In this document: in pieces, positions 8,523 to 19,002 of the stretch | Position numbering within the stretch: position 1 is the stretch's first letter | Layout of the letters: each line of letters begins with the position of its first letter | Origin: ZC4RG30 sp963777735 | GTDB lineage: Bacteria; Pseudomonadota; Gammaproteobacteria; Steroidobacterales; Steroidobacteraceae | Direction of reading: 5' to 3' | Assembly: GCA_963777735.1 (NCBI GenBank) | Contig: CAVZRQ010000003.1 | Span: 1-64,000 of the forward strand | DNA: 64,000 nt | The notes under the pieces: generated by a model | Told to the model about the DNA's origin: nothing | The model's database searches: none | Seen by the model: only the letters and a program-made list of their open reading frames with translations | Position numbers and translations under genes: made by a program

Positions 8523-8811
8523 GGGCTTGCCGCGTGACCTTGACGCACCATCCCCGGTGAAATACTGTGAGAAGGTGAAAAATGTCACAGTCTCACTGGA
8601 TGATGCTATCTACCACAGAGCCCGGGTTGCCGCGGCTGAGCGCGGAACGTCGCTGTCCGCGCTGGTACGCGTCTATCTGGAAGGGCTGGGGTCTGGAGAA
8701 AGTGAGAGCGACCGACTGAAGAAGGCCGAGCGCGCGCTACGGGCAACGATCGGTGATTTCCGGGGAGGCAACCGGCAGTCCCGCGAGCAGTTGCATGAGC
8801 GCGATGCATGA
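8512..8811 (+). CDS. Ribbon-helix-helix antitoxin-like protein (VapB type)
   Basis: Small protein with a ribbon-helix-helix core KNVTVSLDDAIYHRARVAAA followed by ERGTSLSALVRVYLEGL, and a charged tail expected to bind a toxin. The start is uncertain: ATG 8512 overlaps the AbrB gene, while GTG at 8557 or GTG at 8575 (preceded by GAGAAG) would give a protein starting close to the core, which is more usual. Its stop overlaps the ATG of the PIN gene (ATGA), the normal antitoxin–toxin coupling, so this is the likely direct partner of the PIN toxin. Confidence 0.72.
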   Translation: MATRGLPRDLDAPSPVKYCEKVKNVTVSLDDAIYHRARVAAAERGTSLSALVRVYLEGLGSGESESDRLKKAERALRATIGDFRGGNRQSREQLHERDA

Positions 8812-9224
8812 GCGGCACGCACTTCATCGATACCAACATCCTGCTCTATTCGATCAGCAACGCCCCGGACGAAACCCGCAAGAGCCAGATCGCCATCGAC
8901 CTGCTGGATCGCGACGACGGAGCGCTATCGGTCCAAGTGCTGCAGGAGTTCTACGTTCAGGCAACGCGCGCGACCCGGGCTGATCGTTTGTCGCATGACA
9001 TTGCTGCCGGCCTGATCGAGACCTGGATGCGTTTTGCCGTGCAGGAGAACACCGTGCCGCTGATGCGGCACGCGCTGGCCATCAAGGCCGCGCATCGCCT
9101 TTCCTATTGGGACAGTGCAATCATCGCGGCAGCGTGTGCACAGGGTTGCAGCGAGATCTGGTCCGAGGACATGGCGCACGGCCGCCAGCTGGAAGGCGTG
9201 CGGGTGGTGAATCCCTTCGTCTAG
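8808..9224 (+). CDS. PIN-domain ribonuclease toxin (VapC-like)
   Basis: 138 residues. PIN-fold acidic motifs are visible: FIDTNILLYS near the N-terminus, LSVQVLQEFYV, LSYWDSAIIAAA and IWSEDMAHG, giving the usual Asp/Glu set that binds Mg2+. PIN toxins cleave tRNA or rRNA. The ATG overlaps the stop of the ribbon-helix-helix gene by 4 bp. The gene ends 17 bp before the convergent ABC permease stop. Confidence 0.85.
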   Translation: MSGTHFIDTNILLYSISNAPDETRKSQIAIDLLDRDDGALSVQVLQEFYVQATRATRADRLSHDIAAGLIETWMRFAVQENTVPLMRHALAIKAAHRLSYWDSAIIAAACAQGCSEIWSEDMAHGRQLEGVRVVNPFV

Positions 9225-9240
9225 GCAGCGCCGTGGTTCC

Positions 9241-10632
9241 CTAGCTGGTGCGCGGGCCCATCGTCGGCATGCGCGCAACGCGCCAGTCCAAAGACATCCA
9301 CCGGTGCATTGCCAGCATGCGAAACAGCGCGCAGGCCACCAGCGATACCACGGCAACAGTGGCCAGAACCTGTGGCGAAGGCCCGCCACCCTTCACGACC
9401 GCTACCATCTCCAGGACGATCAGCACGCCGACGCCGACGTACTGGATCACATCTGTCAGGGTCACATCCCGGGTCAATGTCATGCCACTGTAGAACAGGC
9501 CGATCCATGCGGGAATCTGCACGGCGGCCAGCATCAGCAGTGGGCCCACGCGTTCCGGTGCGCGCACAAGGGTGAAGGCTGCGACGACGGCAGTCATCAG
9601 CACCAGCGACCACAGGGTGCCGGCAAGGCCGTGGTTCTCCGCCATCGCGAACAGGCTGGCGCGATCCGTGCCCGCGCGCAGCCAGAGCATGCGGGCGCGC
9701 CGGGTGCACATGTAGGCGAGCTGCGCGCCGGCTATGCCGCCGAACAAGACAACGAACTCATAGCCCGGCACGCGCGCACGCCCGGGAGTAAGGAAGGTAA
9801 AGCCGACGAAAAACACGGCAACCCAGGCGGTAGACATCAAGGCATAGCGGAAGGGGGACGACACACCCAGCAGCAGCTGGCTGCTCGCGCGTTGGGTGGA
9901 TACAGCGCCCCGGGGGAAATCCACCAGGGCGGCCAGCATGCCCGGTGGTGAATTCTCGAAGCTCTGGCTGGATCGATCGCCGAACCAGCGGGGTACGCGG
10001 AAAGAGCGCGCCTGCAGGTACCAGATGGCGAACACCAGCCAGGCTGCCAGGACCAGCGCGAACCAGGTGAAGAGTCCGGGAAGCTCGATGCCGGACTTCG
10101 ACGCCCGGATGAGCAGAGGTGGCACGATCAACATCGGCATGAAGGCGATGAAGAACGACAGCAGTCGCGAGCTGCTTGCCAGGAACACGGTGAGCCACAT
10201 TCCGGCAATGACGGTCCAGCCGGTCGCGAACGCGAAGCCCGGATGAAAGCCGCGGGAACTTGCCGGAAACCCATGCAGGTGGCTCGCCAGCTGCGTCACC
10301 ACCGCCGGCAGCGCGATCACGGCTGCAAGCCCCGTGATGGCCAGCAGGGTAGCCGCCAGCATCCGCACCCGGCCATGGGGGCGCAGATGCAGCATGGTGG
10401 GAGAAGAGGCGGAGCGCAGCGCCACACCACCGGCCATCGCTGGCACGAGCGCGATGAAGACCGCGCCGATCATCGCGACCACGATGTAGACGGCGAGGTT
10501 GTTGGGATGCGTGGCAAACGCGCCAAACACCAGGCCGAATACCAGCAGGATCCCGCCCAGAACCACCAGCCAGCTCTGCAGCGGGATGATCAGCCAGGCA
10601 AACGCGAGTGCAATCCGCAGCACGGTCTTCAT
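9241..10632 (-). CDS. ABC transporter permease (ABC-2-like membrane protein)
   Basis: 463-residue hydrophobic protein with about 10–12 predicted membrane segments and short polar loops; starts MKTVLRIALAFAWLIIPLQS. There is no recognisable substrate motif. The ATG overlaps the ATPase stop (ATGA), and a YtrA-type regulator precedes the ATPase, so this is the membrane part of a small exporter of the YtrA–YtrB kind. That context suggests response to cell-envelope stress or peptide antibiotics, which is inference. Confidence 0.75.
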   Translation of the reverse strand: MKTVLRIALAFAWLIIPLQSWLVVLGGILLVFGLVFGAFATHPNNLAVYIVVAMIGAVFIALVPAMAGGVALRSASSPTMLHLRPHGRVRMLAATLLAITGLAAVIALPAVVTQLASHLHGFPASSRGFHPGFAFATGWTVIAGMWLTVFLASSSRLLSFFIAFMPMLIVPPLLIRASKSGIELPGLFTWFALVLAAWLVFAIWYLQARSFRVPRWFGDRSSQSFENSPPGMLAALVDFPRGAVSTQRASSQLLLGVSSPFRYALMSTAWVAVFFVGFTFLTPGRARVPGYEFVVLFGGIAGAQLAYMCTRRARMLWLRAGTDRASLFAMAENHGLAGTLWSLVLMTAVVAAFTLVRAPERVGPLLMLAAVQIPAWIGLFYSGMTLTRDVTLTDVIQYVGVGVLIVLEMVAVVKGGGPSPQVLATVAVVSLVACALFRMLAMHRWMSLDWRVARMPTMGPRTS

Positions 10633-11514
10633 GCGTGGATCTCCAGGAAGATGTCCTCGAGGCCGAGCCCTTCGCTTTCGATGTGCGCGTCGAGGCGCGC
10701 TGCGGCGGCGTGCAGATCTGCGTCGCTCAGATCGCGCACGGTGACGGTGGCGGTGAGGCCGTCCTGGCTGCGCCGCGTCGGAAAGCACGCCAGGCAGGCC
10801 GAGGTGTGAAGGCAGGGCGCGCTGCGCGCGGATGTGCAGGCGCCGCACGGATTGCTTGAGGTTGTCCGTCTCGCCATCCCACAGCAGCCGTCCGTCCTTG
10901 ATGATCCAGATGCGGTTGGCGACGCGCTCGAGATCCGAGACGATATGCGTGGAGAAGATCACCGCACGATGAGCGTCGCCGGCGATCTCCAGCAGCTGCT
11001 GCAGGAAGCGCCGCCGTGCGAGGGGATCCAGGCTCGCCACGGGTTCGTCGAGCACCAGCAGATCGGGGCGATTGCCCAATGCGAGCAGCGTGGAGAGTTT
11101 CTGCCGCTCGCCACCGGACATCACGTTGGCGCGGCGGTCCAGCGGCACTTCCCACTCGCTGGCCAGGCGATCGATCAGCGCCTGATCCCAGTTCTCGTAG
11201 AAGCTGCCGATCAGGGAGATCTGGTGGCGGCCGGTGAGGGTGGGCAGCAGCTCATCCTGCTGCGGCACGAAGCCGATGCGCGCCTTCACGGCGGTGGACA
11301 TGTGCAGGCAGTCCTCGCCGAACACCTGCGCGTTGCCGGAGGTGGGTGGCGAGAACCCCAGCATGGTTTCGAGCAGGGTGGTCTTGCCGGCGCCGTTCTT
11401 GCCGATGACGCCCACGACATCGCCGGGCTGCACGGTGGTGGTCACGCCTTGCAGGATGCTGCGACCCTTGATGGTCCGGTGCAGGTCGTGAATGTGGACG
11501 GCGGCTTCACTCAT
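10629..11514 (-). CDS. ABC transporter ATP-binding protein
   Basis: Nucleotide-binding subunit with Walker A GVIGKNGAGKTTLLE (about residues 35–49), Q-loop FVPQQDELLP, signature MSGGERQKLS, Walker B LLVLDEPVASLDP and H-loop IFSTHIVSDLE. The frame breaks near 10790. After the break the C-terminus continues as LTATVTVRDLSDADLHAAAA to the stop at 10629. Without repair the ATPase would appear fused to the permease, but the ATGA overlap at 10629–10632 shows two genes. It starts by a 4-bp overlap with the GntR regulator. Confidence 0.88.
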
Positions 11515-11888
11515 GACTTCTCTCCCAGTTTCTTCCTGAGCTGTGCGATGACTTCTTCGTCTGATAGCTCCAGCTGCCGCGCCGACAGGGCGAGGGCCTC
11601 GAGCTGTGGTTCGATCTGTTTGAGCTTTGAAGCAACGCTCGATTGATTGCGCCGCAGCGCGGCCACGCGCATCGGCTTGCCGCGATGGCGTTCGAGCAGG
11701 CCTTCGGACTCGAGCAGGCTGTAGGCCTTCGAGATGGTCATCGGGTGCACGGTGTGCTCGTGCGCCATCTCGCGCACCGAGGGCAGTTCCGCGCCCGGCT
11801 GCAGCTGCCCGCCGGCCACCAGCCGCCGCACCTGGTCGACGAGCTGCTGGTAGATGGGGACGCTGGAGTGGGGGTTCAGTATGAACAT
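11511..11888 (-). CDS. GntR-family regulator, YtrA subfamily
   Basis: 125 residues starting MFILNPHSSVPIYQQLVDQV. An N-terminal winged helix (GAELPSVREMAHEH, then VHPMTISKAYSLLESEGLLE) is followed by a short helical tail of about 50 residues in place of a large ligand domain, which defines the YtrA group. The upstream ATG at 11921 is less likely because a perfect operator-like palindrome (11901–11912) would then be coding. The stop overlaps the ATPase start, so regulator and exporter form one operon, probably self-repressed. Confidence 0.88.
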   Translation of the reverse strand: MFILNPHSSVPIYQQLVDQVRRLVAGGQLQPGAELPSVREMAHEHTVHPMTISKAYSLLESEGLLERHRGKPMRVAALRRNQSSVASKLKQIEPQLEALALSARQLELSDEEVIAQLRKKLGEKS

Positions 11889-11900
11889 TTGGCGACCATG

Positions 11901-11912
11901 TGTACTAGTACA
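11901..11912. promoter_or_regulatory. Perfect 12-bp palindrome, likely operator of the GntR/ABC operon
   Basis: TGTACTAGTACA is identical to its reverse complement and lies 13 bp upstream of the regulator start. YtrA-type regulators bind short GTAC-containing palindromes in their own promoters, so this is the obvious candidate site. Confidence 0.6.
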
Positions 11913-11967
11913 ATAGGACACATGGCGCGAGAGTGCAAGCGGCCGCGGTTATGACAAGCCGCAGAGC

Positions 11968-14900
11968 CTACTTCTGGATGGTGTAGACGATATCCGCGCT
12001 GCGGGCCTTGCCGGCCTCGGTCTTGAGCGTCCAGCGATCACCGATGGTGAAGCGCATCTTCAGCGTGTTGATGGCCTCGGCGAGGCTGATGCCGTAGCTC
12101 ACGTAGATGCGGGGCGAAAGATACTTGCCGATCACCAGCGAGGTGTCGTTGCTGAGATCGGATTCGATGCCCACATCGTCCACGCCCACGCGGGTGCCGA
12201 GGCGCTGCGCGAGGATGGCGCCGCCTTGCGCCAGCAGGTCGTTGCGCGCCGCGCCGGCGCGGTTGCTGTTCTGCACGCTTTCGAGCGAACCGCCGGCCAG
12301 GATCAGCGACGCGATCTGCGATTGCGGGATGGCGGGTTCGGAGAAGAAGAACATGTCGGGATCACGCAGGCGGCCGCGCACGTTCACGCCGGCGGTGATG
12401 TCGGGGTAGACCTTCTGCGCGCGCAGGTCTACACCGGGATCGCCGAGCGGGCCGTTGTTGAAGATCAGGCGGCCGCGTTCGATGTCGAGCAGCCGGCCGA
12501 GCGCGGCGTATTTTCCTTCGGCGATGTTCAGTTCGCCCGAGCCGCGGCTGACCTGCGATTCGTCGGTGCGCACGGTGATGCTGCCGCCGAGTCGTGCGGT
12601 CAGGCCGAGCGTATCCAGCCGCACCTGATCGCCCAGCACCACGCGGATGTCGCTGACCACGAGCCAGCGCTGCGCGGGATCGATGGGCGGTGCACCCACC
12701 ATCACTTCATCGCTGGAGGCCAGCACCACATTCGTGAGATCGGCGGGTTCCAGCCGGGCGAAAGGCACGCGCACTTCACCCGTGGCATCGATGCGATGCC
12801 CGGCGATCTTGAAGTCGAGATTGGGTGAAGCCTCGATGCGCACTTCGGGAATATCCACCACGCGCAGATTCTCGCCTTCGACATGCAGGTTGCCGAAGGG
12901 CTCGCGATCACGCCACGCGAGTTTGCCGTTGAACTTCGCCATGCCATTGCCGAGGCGCGACTGGCCGTCGATATCGAGCGAGTCGTTGTTGAAGTTGGCG
13001 TCGAGCGAGAGCTCGCGCAGCGCGAGATTCACCTGGTAGATATCGATGGAGGCCTCGCGCAGCTGCAGCAGGCCCTGCATGGTGGGCGCGCCCAGCGTGC
13101 CGCCGATGCTCACCTTGGTGGTCAGCCGGCCGGTGGCTTTGTCGATGCCGCCGAAGTAGATGTCGAGCAGGGCGAGGCCATCGGTGGTGGCATCCAGCGC
13201 GCCGCGGATCGGATAGCCCTGCCACTCGCCGGCATTGCGCTCGCCGGTGAGTTCGCCCTTGATGTTGCCGGAGGCACCGGCGTCCAGGCCCACCTGCACG
13301 GCGAAGCCGGTGGTGGTGGCATTGGCGGTGACGGTGCCCGATCCGAGCGACAGTCTTTCTTCACGCCCGTTCGAGAGTTGATGGCGCAGCTGCGCCTGCT
13401 GCAGCTGGCCGCGCATGCGTGCCCACCGGCAGGCCCGTGCGAGTTCCGGCGAGCTGGGCCTGCAGGTTGATCGTGCCTTCGTAGTCGATGTCCTGCATGA
13501 GGCCGGCGGTGAGCGCGCGCAGTGGCAGCGATTCCGCGGCGAGATCGGCATTCCAGTTGCCGTCGGGTTGACGGCTGCCGGAAAGGCAGAGGCGTTCCTC
13601 GGTGCCCTTGACGCAGGTCTGCGCGAGTTGAATCTGCTGCAGGTTGATGGCGAGTGCCGACGGTGCTTCCAGACGCAGCTGCAGATCGCGCGTGTCCTGG
13701 ATCAGCAGGCTCTGCAATGTGCCCTGCCAGAGTCCTTCGCGCAGCGCGCCCTGTGCAACCAGCGCGGTGCGCAGCGGCGCGGCATCCACATCCAGCGCCA
13801 GGCGTTGCTGTTCGCCACTGCCACTGAGCTGCAGCGTGGCTTTCTGCACCTTGCGGCCGGCGAACTCGAGGCCGGAGAGGTCGATCTTCCCCTGCGCATG
13901 GCCATCCGTGCGCAGGTCGAGGTCCACGTCGGCATCGAATTCGGCGATCTTGCTGCCCTGCCACTCGAAGTCCGTGCCGCGCGCCTTGAACAGCAGTTGC
14001 GGCGTGGCACGCGTGCCCGCATAACTGCCGCGCGCGCTCACGCGTCCGCGGGCTTCCGGGTCGAACAGGCTCAGGTCGTCGGCATCGATCGCGAAGCGCA
14101 GGTTGCTCTGCTCGCCAAAGCCGCCGTCGAGCTGCAGGCGTGTGCGACCGAGGCGCATGTCGACGCCGCGGAACTGCCAGTCGGTGCTGCTCGCGGCACG
14201 CGCAAACTGCCCCTTGCCGCTGACCGTCTGGCCACGCAGCTTGCCACTGAGGCGCTGCACATCCAGATCGAGTGAACCGGCCGCACCGAACGGCGCGCCT
14301 GCCGCCTTGAAATCGAAACTCAATTGTCCTGGCAGATCGGCGCGCACCGCAGCGGGATCGAGATCCGTCATCCTGCCGGCCACGCTCCAGCTCTCGGCCG
14401 GTTGCCAGCGTGTTTCTCCGGCAAACTTCGCGGCGCCGCCGAGCAGCTGCACAGTGGCTTCTTCGATCAGCAGCGAATCGGCGGCCAGTCTGCCGTGCAG
14501 AGTCGCCGGCATCGCGGGTTGTTCCACCGCAATCACATCGCCATCCAGCTGTACCGCCCAGGGCTTCACGCCATTGAGCGCGTAGTTGCCGCGCGGGCTT
14601 GCGAATGCCGGCATTTCTGCAGCCAGCGGCCAGCGGAACTGAGTCCAGGCACCGCGCAGATCAAGCAGCGGGCCGCCTTGGACCACGACGACACGTCCCC
14701 GAGTGGTGGCGCGTGCGCCGGAGGGGGCATGGGTGACGACAGCGTTCTCGATCGTGAGCACCTTGCTGCTGTAAGCGCCCTGGAAGTCCACGCCCATGGC
14801 GCCGGCCTTGAGGCCCGGCGGGGTCAGTGATCCCTTCGCGGTGAAGCCAGTGCCGACGGCGGCGGCGGAGGCCGTGACGTCGAGCTCGCCCGAGATGATG

Positions 14901-15712
14901 CCCAGCGCCTTGCCGCCGCCGAAGGGTTGCAGGTCGAAGTCCAGCACCTTGGCGCGCCCGGCGAACTTCCAGCCCTTGTTGAGCGTGGTGGCAGCGCCGG
15001 TGATGTCGGCGTGAAAGGGCTGCTCGATGCGGCCCGTCAGCGGCAACCGATCGAGATCCCCATCGAAGCGCGCAGTGATGAGCCAGTCCGGAAGTCCGGG
15101 CGTGCGCCACGTGGTGACCACGTCTCCGTCGAGGCCGATGGGGCGCGCGGCATGCACGCGACCCGTGGCTTCCACATGGGCCTGCTCGTAATCCAGCTGC
15201 GCCGAGTTGATGCGCAGCTGCTTCGGCATCACGACCAGATCGCCCTCGATATTGCTCAGGGGCAGCTCCCTGCCACTCTGCAGCGTGAGGACTGCGGTAT
15301 CGACATGCGCAGCGTCGGCATAAACGCGCAGTGGTGGCGGCAGGAAGCGCGGAGTCTTCTGCTCGCGCTGGGTGGGATCGCGCAGCAGCTTCACGTCGAT
15401 GTGCTGCGCATGCAGGTCAGACAATGTGATCCGCTGCAGCAGCAACAGCGGCAGCAGCGCCACCCTGCCGGAGGCATGATCGATCTGCACATCCGCCAGC
15501 CGGTGCTGGATGCGCAGCGAATCGATGCGGAAGCCATCGACCAGCGTGCCCTGCGCCGTGCCGGGTGTGAGGATTACTGGCCCCACCTTGCCCAGACGCT
15601 TGACCACGAACTGCAGCCCGGCCTCCGTGGTGACGATCACGTACATCAGCGTGCCGGGCACCAGCAGCAGGATGGCCATCAGCGTCAGCAGTATCTTGCG
15701 TCGCAGGCTCAT
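11968..15712 (-). CDS. tamB: TamB, inner-membrane-anchored translocation/lipid-transport protein
   Basis: About 1,247 residues after repair, the usual TamB length. N-terminal membrane anchor (KILLTLMAILLLVPGTLMYV), then a very long repetitive beta-rich body (AsmA/VTT-like groove), ending in the DUF490 domain with MRFTIGDRWTLKTEAG and a terminal VYTIQK. TamB spans the periplasm and works with TamA in outer-membrane protein or phospholipid delivery. The frame breaks once near 13425, and both halves continue as TamB. Its ATG overlaps the tamA stop (ATGA), confirming a tamA–tamB operon. Confidence 0.92.
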
Positions 15713-17467
15713 AGCTTTGGCGTGATGTTCAGGTGCAGACGGATATCGCCATTGGTGGACAGCGGCTTCGCGATGTCGAGGCCGATCGATACCACCGGCA
15801 GCCGGTAGCGCATGCCGAGGCCAGCCGCATACTCCACCGGATCCTTGAAGCTGTTGAAGGCATTGCCGACGTCAAAGAATGCGGCAACGCCCAGGTTCAG
15901 CGGCAGGTCACGCACGATCTCGGCCGAGCCCACGATCAGATGGCGACCACCGGTCTTGCGCAGTTCCGTGACACCGGCGCGGGTAACCGGCTCTTCGGGC
16001 GAGAGGCTGTTGTAGGCAAAGCCACGCACGCTGCGATCGCCGCCGGCGAAGAAGCGGTAGATACCCGGCACTTCGCTGAAGTTGCTCACGACGCTGGCGC
16101 CGAACTCGCCGCGCAGCAGCATATGCCAGCGATAGTCCAGATCGAAGTTGCGCTCCACTCGCAGGTTCATGCGCAGGAAATTGGCATCGGATCCCAGTGC
16201 CGAATGCGAGCCGATGACCTCGGCATACAGGCCGCGACTGAACAGGGATTCACCGAGGAAATTCTCGGGCACGGAAGCCACCACGAGGCCGGGCACCAGC
16301 AGCGTGCTGGAGAAGCGGCTGCCACCATCGTCGGTGCTGGTGTGCGTGGCGGAAAGCGAGGTTACCGTCTGCCAGCGGCCGTGCACGCGCGTGACGGAGG
16401 GGCGCAACGTGCGTCTCGTTGGTGTCGAGGTCGCTGAGCTCTTCAAAGCGGTTGAGGGCTTCGATCGAAAACCGTTCCAGCGCCGGATCGCCGATGGGAA
16501 TGTCGTAGCGCGCATCGACGCGACGCGTGCTGGCCGAGGCCTTGAGTTCGAAGCGCAGCCGGTGGCCGCGATCGTTGATGCGGGTGTTCGTCCAGCCCAG
16601 CGTGCCGCGCACCTGAGTATCGGTGCCGTAGCCGCCACCGAGCGCCAGCTGCCAGCGGCTCTTGGTGGCGGTGATGCGGATCGGCACCGTCAGCGTCTCG
16701 CTGTCGGGCGTGCCCGGCTCCACGTCGACGGTTGAGAAATACAGGCTGTCGTCGAGCGCGAACCGCGTGCGCAGCACTTCGGTGGTGTCATAAGGGTCGC
16801 CTTCACGAAAGCGCAGAAAGCGCTGCATGAGGCCGGGCCGGATGATGTCCTGCTCGATCTCGATCTTGCCGAAGCTGTAGCGGGGCCCGGTTTCGAGCAG
16901 CAGGTTGATGCGCGCGCTGTGATCGGCGGCATCCACGACCAGCCGGTTGTCTTCTGCCAGCCGCGCCGCGAGATAACCATGCGATGCGGCGGCGCGCGTC
17001 AGCTCGCCTTTCACTTCTTCATAAGAGCGGTGATACAGGCGCATGCCGGTGCGCAGCAGTGTCTGGTTGCGAACCGGGTCGAAGGCCACATCGTTGGCGC
17101 CGGGCCCTTCGATCCTTATCGAAAGTTCGCGGATGCGCACCGGTTCGCCTGGCTCGACCTGGATGTCGAACTGCCAGTCGGTGCCCGCCTGGCGGAAGTC
17201 GGCCTTGACCATCGGTTCGTAGTAGCCAAAAGGCCGCAGCGCATCCTTCACTTCTTCATCGATGCGGTTGAACAGCCGGCGCGCAGTGTCTTCATCGACA
17301 TCATCGCGGTTGCGGTAGCGCTCCACGCTGAGACGCGCCTCGATGTTGGCGAGCGCATCGCCTTCGATGCCCTGCACGCTGACCTTGATGCCGGCGCTGG
17401 CGCCCGTGGTGTACAGGGCGAGCAGGGTGAGCAGCAAAGGCGCCTGTGCCCTGCGGCTAATCCGCAT
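15709..17467 (-). CDS. tamA: TamA, Omp85-family outer-membrane protein
   Basis: About 585 residues after repair, close to E. coli TamA. Signal peptide MRISRRAQAPLLLTLLALYT with a cleavage region near GASAG, three POTRA-type repeats over about residues 25–260, then a C-terminal 16-strand barrel with the Omp85 motif FFAGGDRSVRGFAYNSLSP and terminal LHLNITPKL. A single frameshift lies near 16410, between NETH and LRPSVTRVHGRW. It overlaps nudC upstream by 11 bp and tamB downstream by 4 bp. Confidence 0.92.
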
Positions 17468-18344
17468 GATGCAGCCAGTGTTCGATCAGCCGGCGCGAGA
17501 TGGCCTCCGGCGGTGGCAGCGTGATCAGGCCCGCGTGGATGTCGTCGCGGGTGAACCAGCGCGCGTCTTCCAGTTCGCCATCGTGCAGCACCGGATCGGT
17601 GTGGCTCGCCCGCGCCGTGAATCCCATCATCAACGAGGCGGGGAAGGGCCAGGGCTGCGAGGAGTGGTAGGCGACGGCATGGGCGGCGACGCCGGTTTCC
17701 TCCAGCACTTCGCGCCGCACGGCATCTTCCAGTGATTCACCCGGTTCGACAAAGCCGGCGATGGTCGAGTAGCGGCCCGGTTGCCAGCTGGCCTGCCGGC
17801 CGAGCAGCACCTGCTCGCCATCGTGCACCAGCACGATGATGGCCGGATCGAGCCGCGGGAAACTCTGCGTGCCGCAGGCCGGGCAAAGCCGCGCGTGTCC
17901 GGCGCGGGTGGCCACATTGGCCGAGCCGCAGCGGCTGCAGAATCGATGCGTGGCGCGCCAGATGTTCAGCGCCCGCGCATAGGCCAGCAGGCTGGCCTCG
18001 CTGGCGGGCAGGTTGCTGGCCAGCGGCCGCAGTTCCGTGAAGGATTCGCCGGGCTGCTCGATGGCCTGTTCGGGTGCCAGATCCACCAGCACGCAGCGCT
18101 GGTTCTGATACCAGCCCAGCAGCAGCAGGCGTTCCGGGTCGGCAGTGGCCGCGACGCGGGGGTCGGTGCCGGGCAGGAAGGCGACCCGGGCGGCGTCGCC
18201 GGCCAGCACCAGCGCGGCGCTCTGCCGCATCGCTATATATAGGGTGTGGGAGTCGCCCCGTGCTTCGGCCAGCCAATCATCCCGGAGACGCGCCTCGGCG
18301 CGCCGGTCGAGATACGCGCCGGCAAACAGGTTTTCGGGGGTCAT
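17457..18344 (-). CDS. nudC: NAD+ diphosphatase / RNA deNADding enzyme
   Basis: 295 residues. The N-terminal domain is followed by a four-Cys zinc ribbon (FCSRCGSANV and LCPACGTQSFPR), then the Nudix domain with box GFVEPGESLEDAVRREVLEE. The NudC-specific SQPWPFPASLMMGF motif just after the box distinguishes it from other Nudix hydrolases. It hydrolyses NADH and removes NAD caps from RNA. The start ATG at 18344 has a TCCGGGAAA-type ribosome site. It overlaps tamA, so the three genes are probably co-transcribed. Confidence 0.95.
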   Translation of the reverse strand: MTPENLFAGAYLDRRAEARLRDDWLAEARGDSHTLYIAMRQSAALVLAGDAARVAFLPGTDPRVAATADPERLLLLGWYQNQRCVLVDLAPEQAIEQPGESFTELRPLASNLPASEASLLAYARALNIWRATHRFCSRCGSANVATRAGHARLCPACGTQSFPRLDPAIIVLVHDGEQVLLGRQASWQPGRYSTIAGFVEPGESLEDAVRREVLEETGVAAHAVAYHSSQPWPFPASLMMGFTARASHTDPVLHDGELEDARWFTRDDIHAGLITLPPPEAISRRLIEHWLHHAD

Positions 18345-18432
18345 TTTCCCGGAGGATCATAACAATGACGACCCCAACGGCGGCTGAATAACCGGCGCTT
18401 GTCATGCGGGTGGCACGAAAAGCCGTTGGTGC

Positions 18433-19002
18433 TCAGCCATCGAGAGGCAGCCGCCCCTGCCGGGATTCCTCGCAGGCGAGGCAACGGCGAGTCTGCGCGG
18501 CGAATCTGTCGACCACGATCAGGCAGGTGCAGTCCGCGCACAGCGTGGCGCGCAGTTCATCGCCGCGGGCGAGCGCAGTGACGAGATACACCGCATGTTC
18601 GAAACTGATGCGCGGCGCGGGCACGAGGCGCCGGTAGGTTTCGAATGCTTCACACAGGGCTTCGCCGCGCTGCATGCCGGGCAGGGTGCGCTGCGCATCG
18701 GCCACGTGACTCACGGGCATCACGCCGAGCAGGTAACACATGCTGGCCAGCACCGATGTTTCCTGGCGCATCTGCGGTGTGCGGATGAAGAAGGTGGCCT
18801 GCTGCGGCGACTTGCCGCGGTGCCGGGCGGGATTGGTGCCGGCTTCGACGCAGATGTAGGAGCGGTACAGCTTGCGGATGCGATCGTCGGTGAGGCCTGT
18901 CCAGGTGCGGATGGTGCGGGTGCGGGCTTCGTGCTGGATGAAGCGCACGGCGAGATCGAAACGTTGGCGGTCGCGACTGTATCGGTCGTCGGAGATTCTC
19001 AT
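18433..19002 (-). CDS. FlhC-like transcription activator
   Basis: 189 residues (E. coli FlhC has 192). The N-terminal half has GLTDDRIRKLYRSY followed by FFIRTPQMRQETSVLASMCY, which follow the FlhC pattern. The C-terminus has four cysteines, C155-x2-C158 and C174-x2-C177 (LCADCTC…RRCLACEE), matching the FlhC zinc site in number and spacing. FlhC normally works as FlhD4C2 to switch on flagellar genes. No flagellar gene is in the window and the canonical order flhD–flhC is not kept; a divergent gene 124 bp away may encode an FlhD-like partner. It is either a relocated flagellar master regulator or a paralogue with another target. Confidence 0.72.
   Translation of the reverse strand: MRISDDRYSRDRQRFDLAVRFIQHEARTRTIRTWTGLTDDRIRKLYRSYICVEAGTNPARHRGKSPQQATFFIRTPQMRQETSVLASMCYLLGVMPVSHVADAQRTLPGMQRGEALCEAFETYRRLVPAPRISFEHAVYLVTALARGDELRATLCADCTCLIVVDRFAAQTRRCLACEESRQGRLPLDG

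Noticed and set aside
8157..8588. A 143-codon minus-strand frame over the AbrB gene
   Set aside because: Shadow of the AbrB and ribbon-helix-helix genes; no domain and no ribosome site.
9241..11514. A single 757-residue ATPase–permease fusion
   Set aside because: The apparent fusion comes from a frame break near 10790. Downstream of it the ATPase keeps coding in another frame to a TGA at 10629 that overlaps the permease ATG, the normal two-gene arrangement.
18361..18432. Short open frame between nudC and the FlhC-like gene
   Set aside because: Only a nine-residue frame on the plus strand (MTTPTAAE-like), no ribosome site of its own and no likely function.
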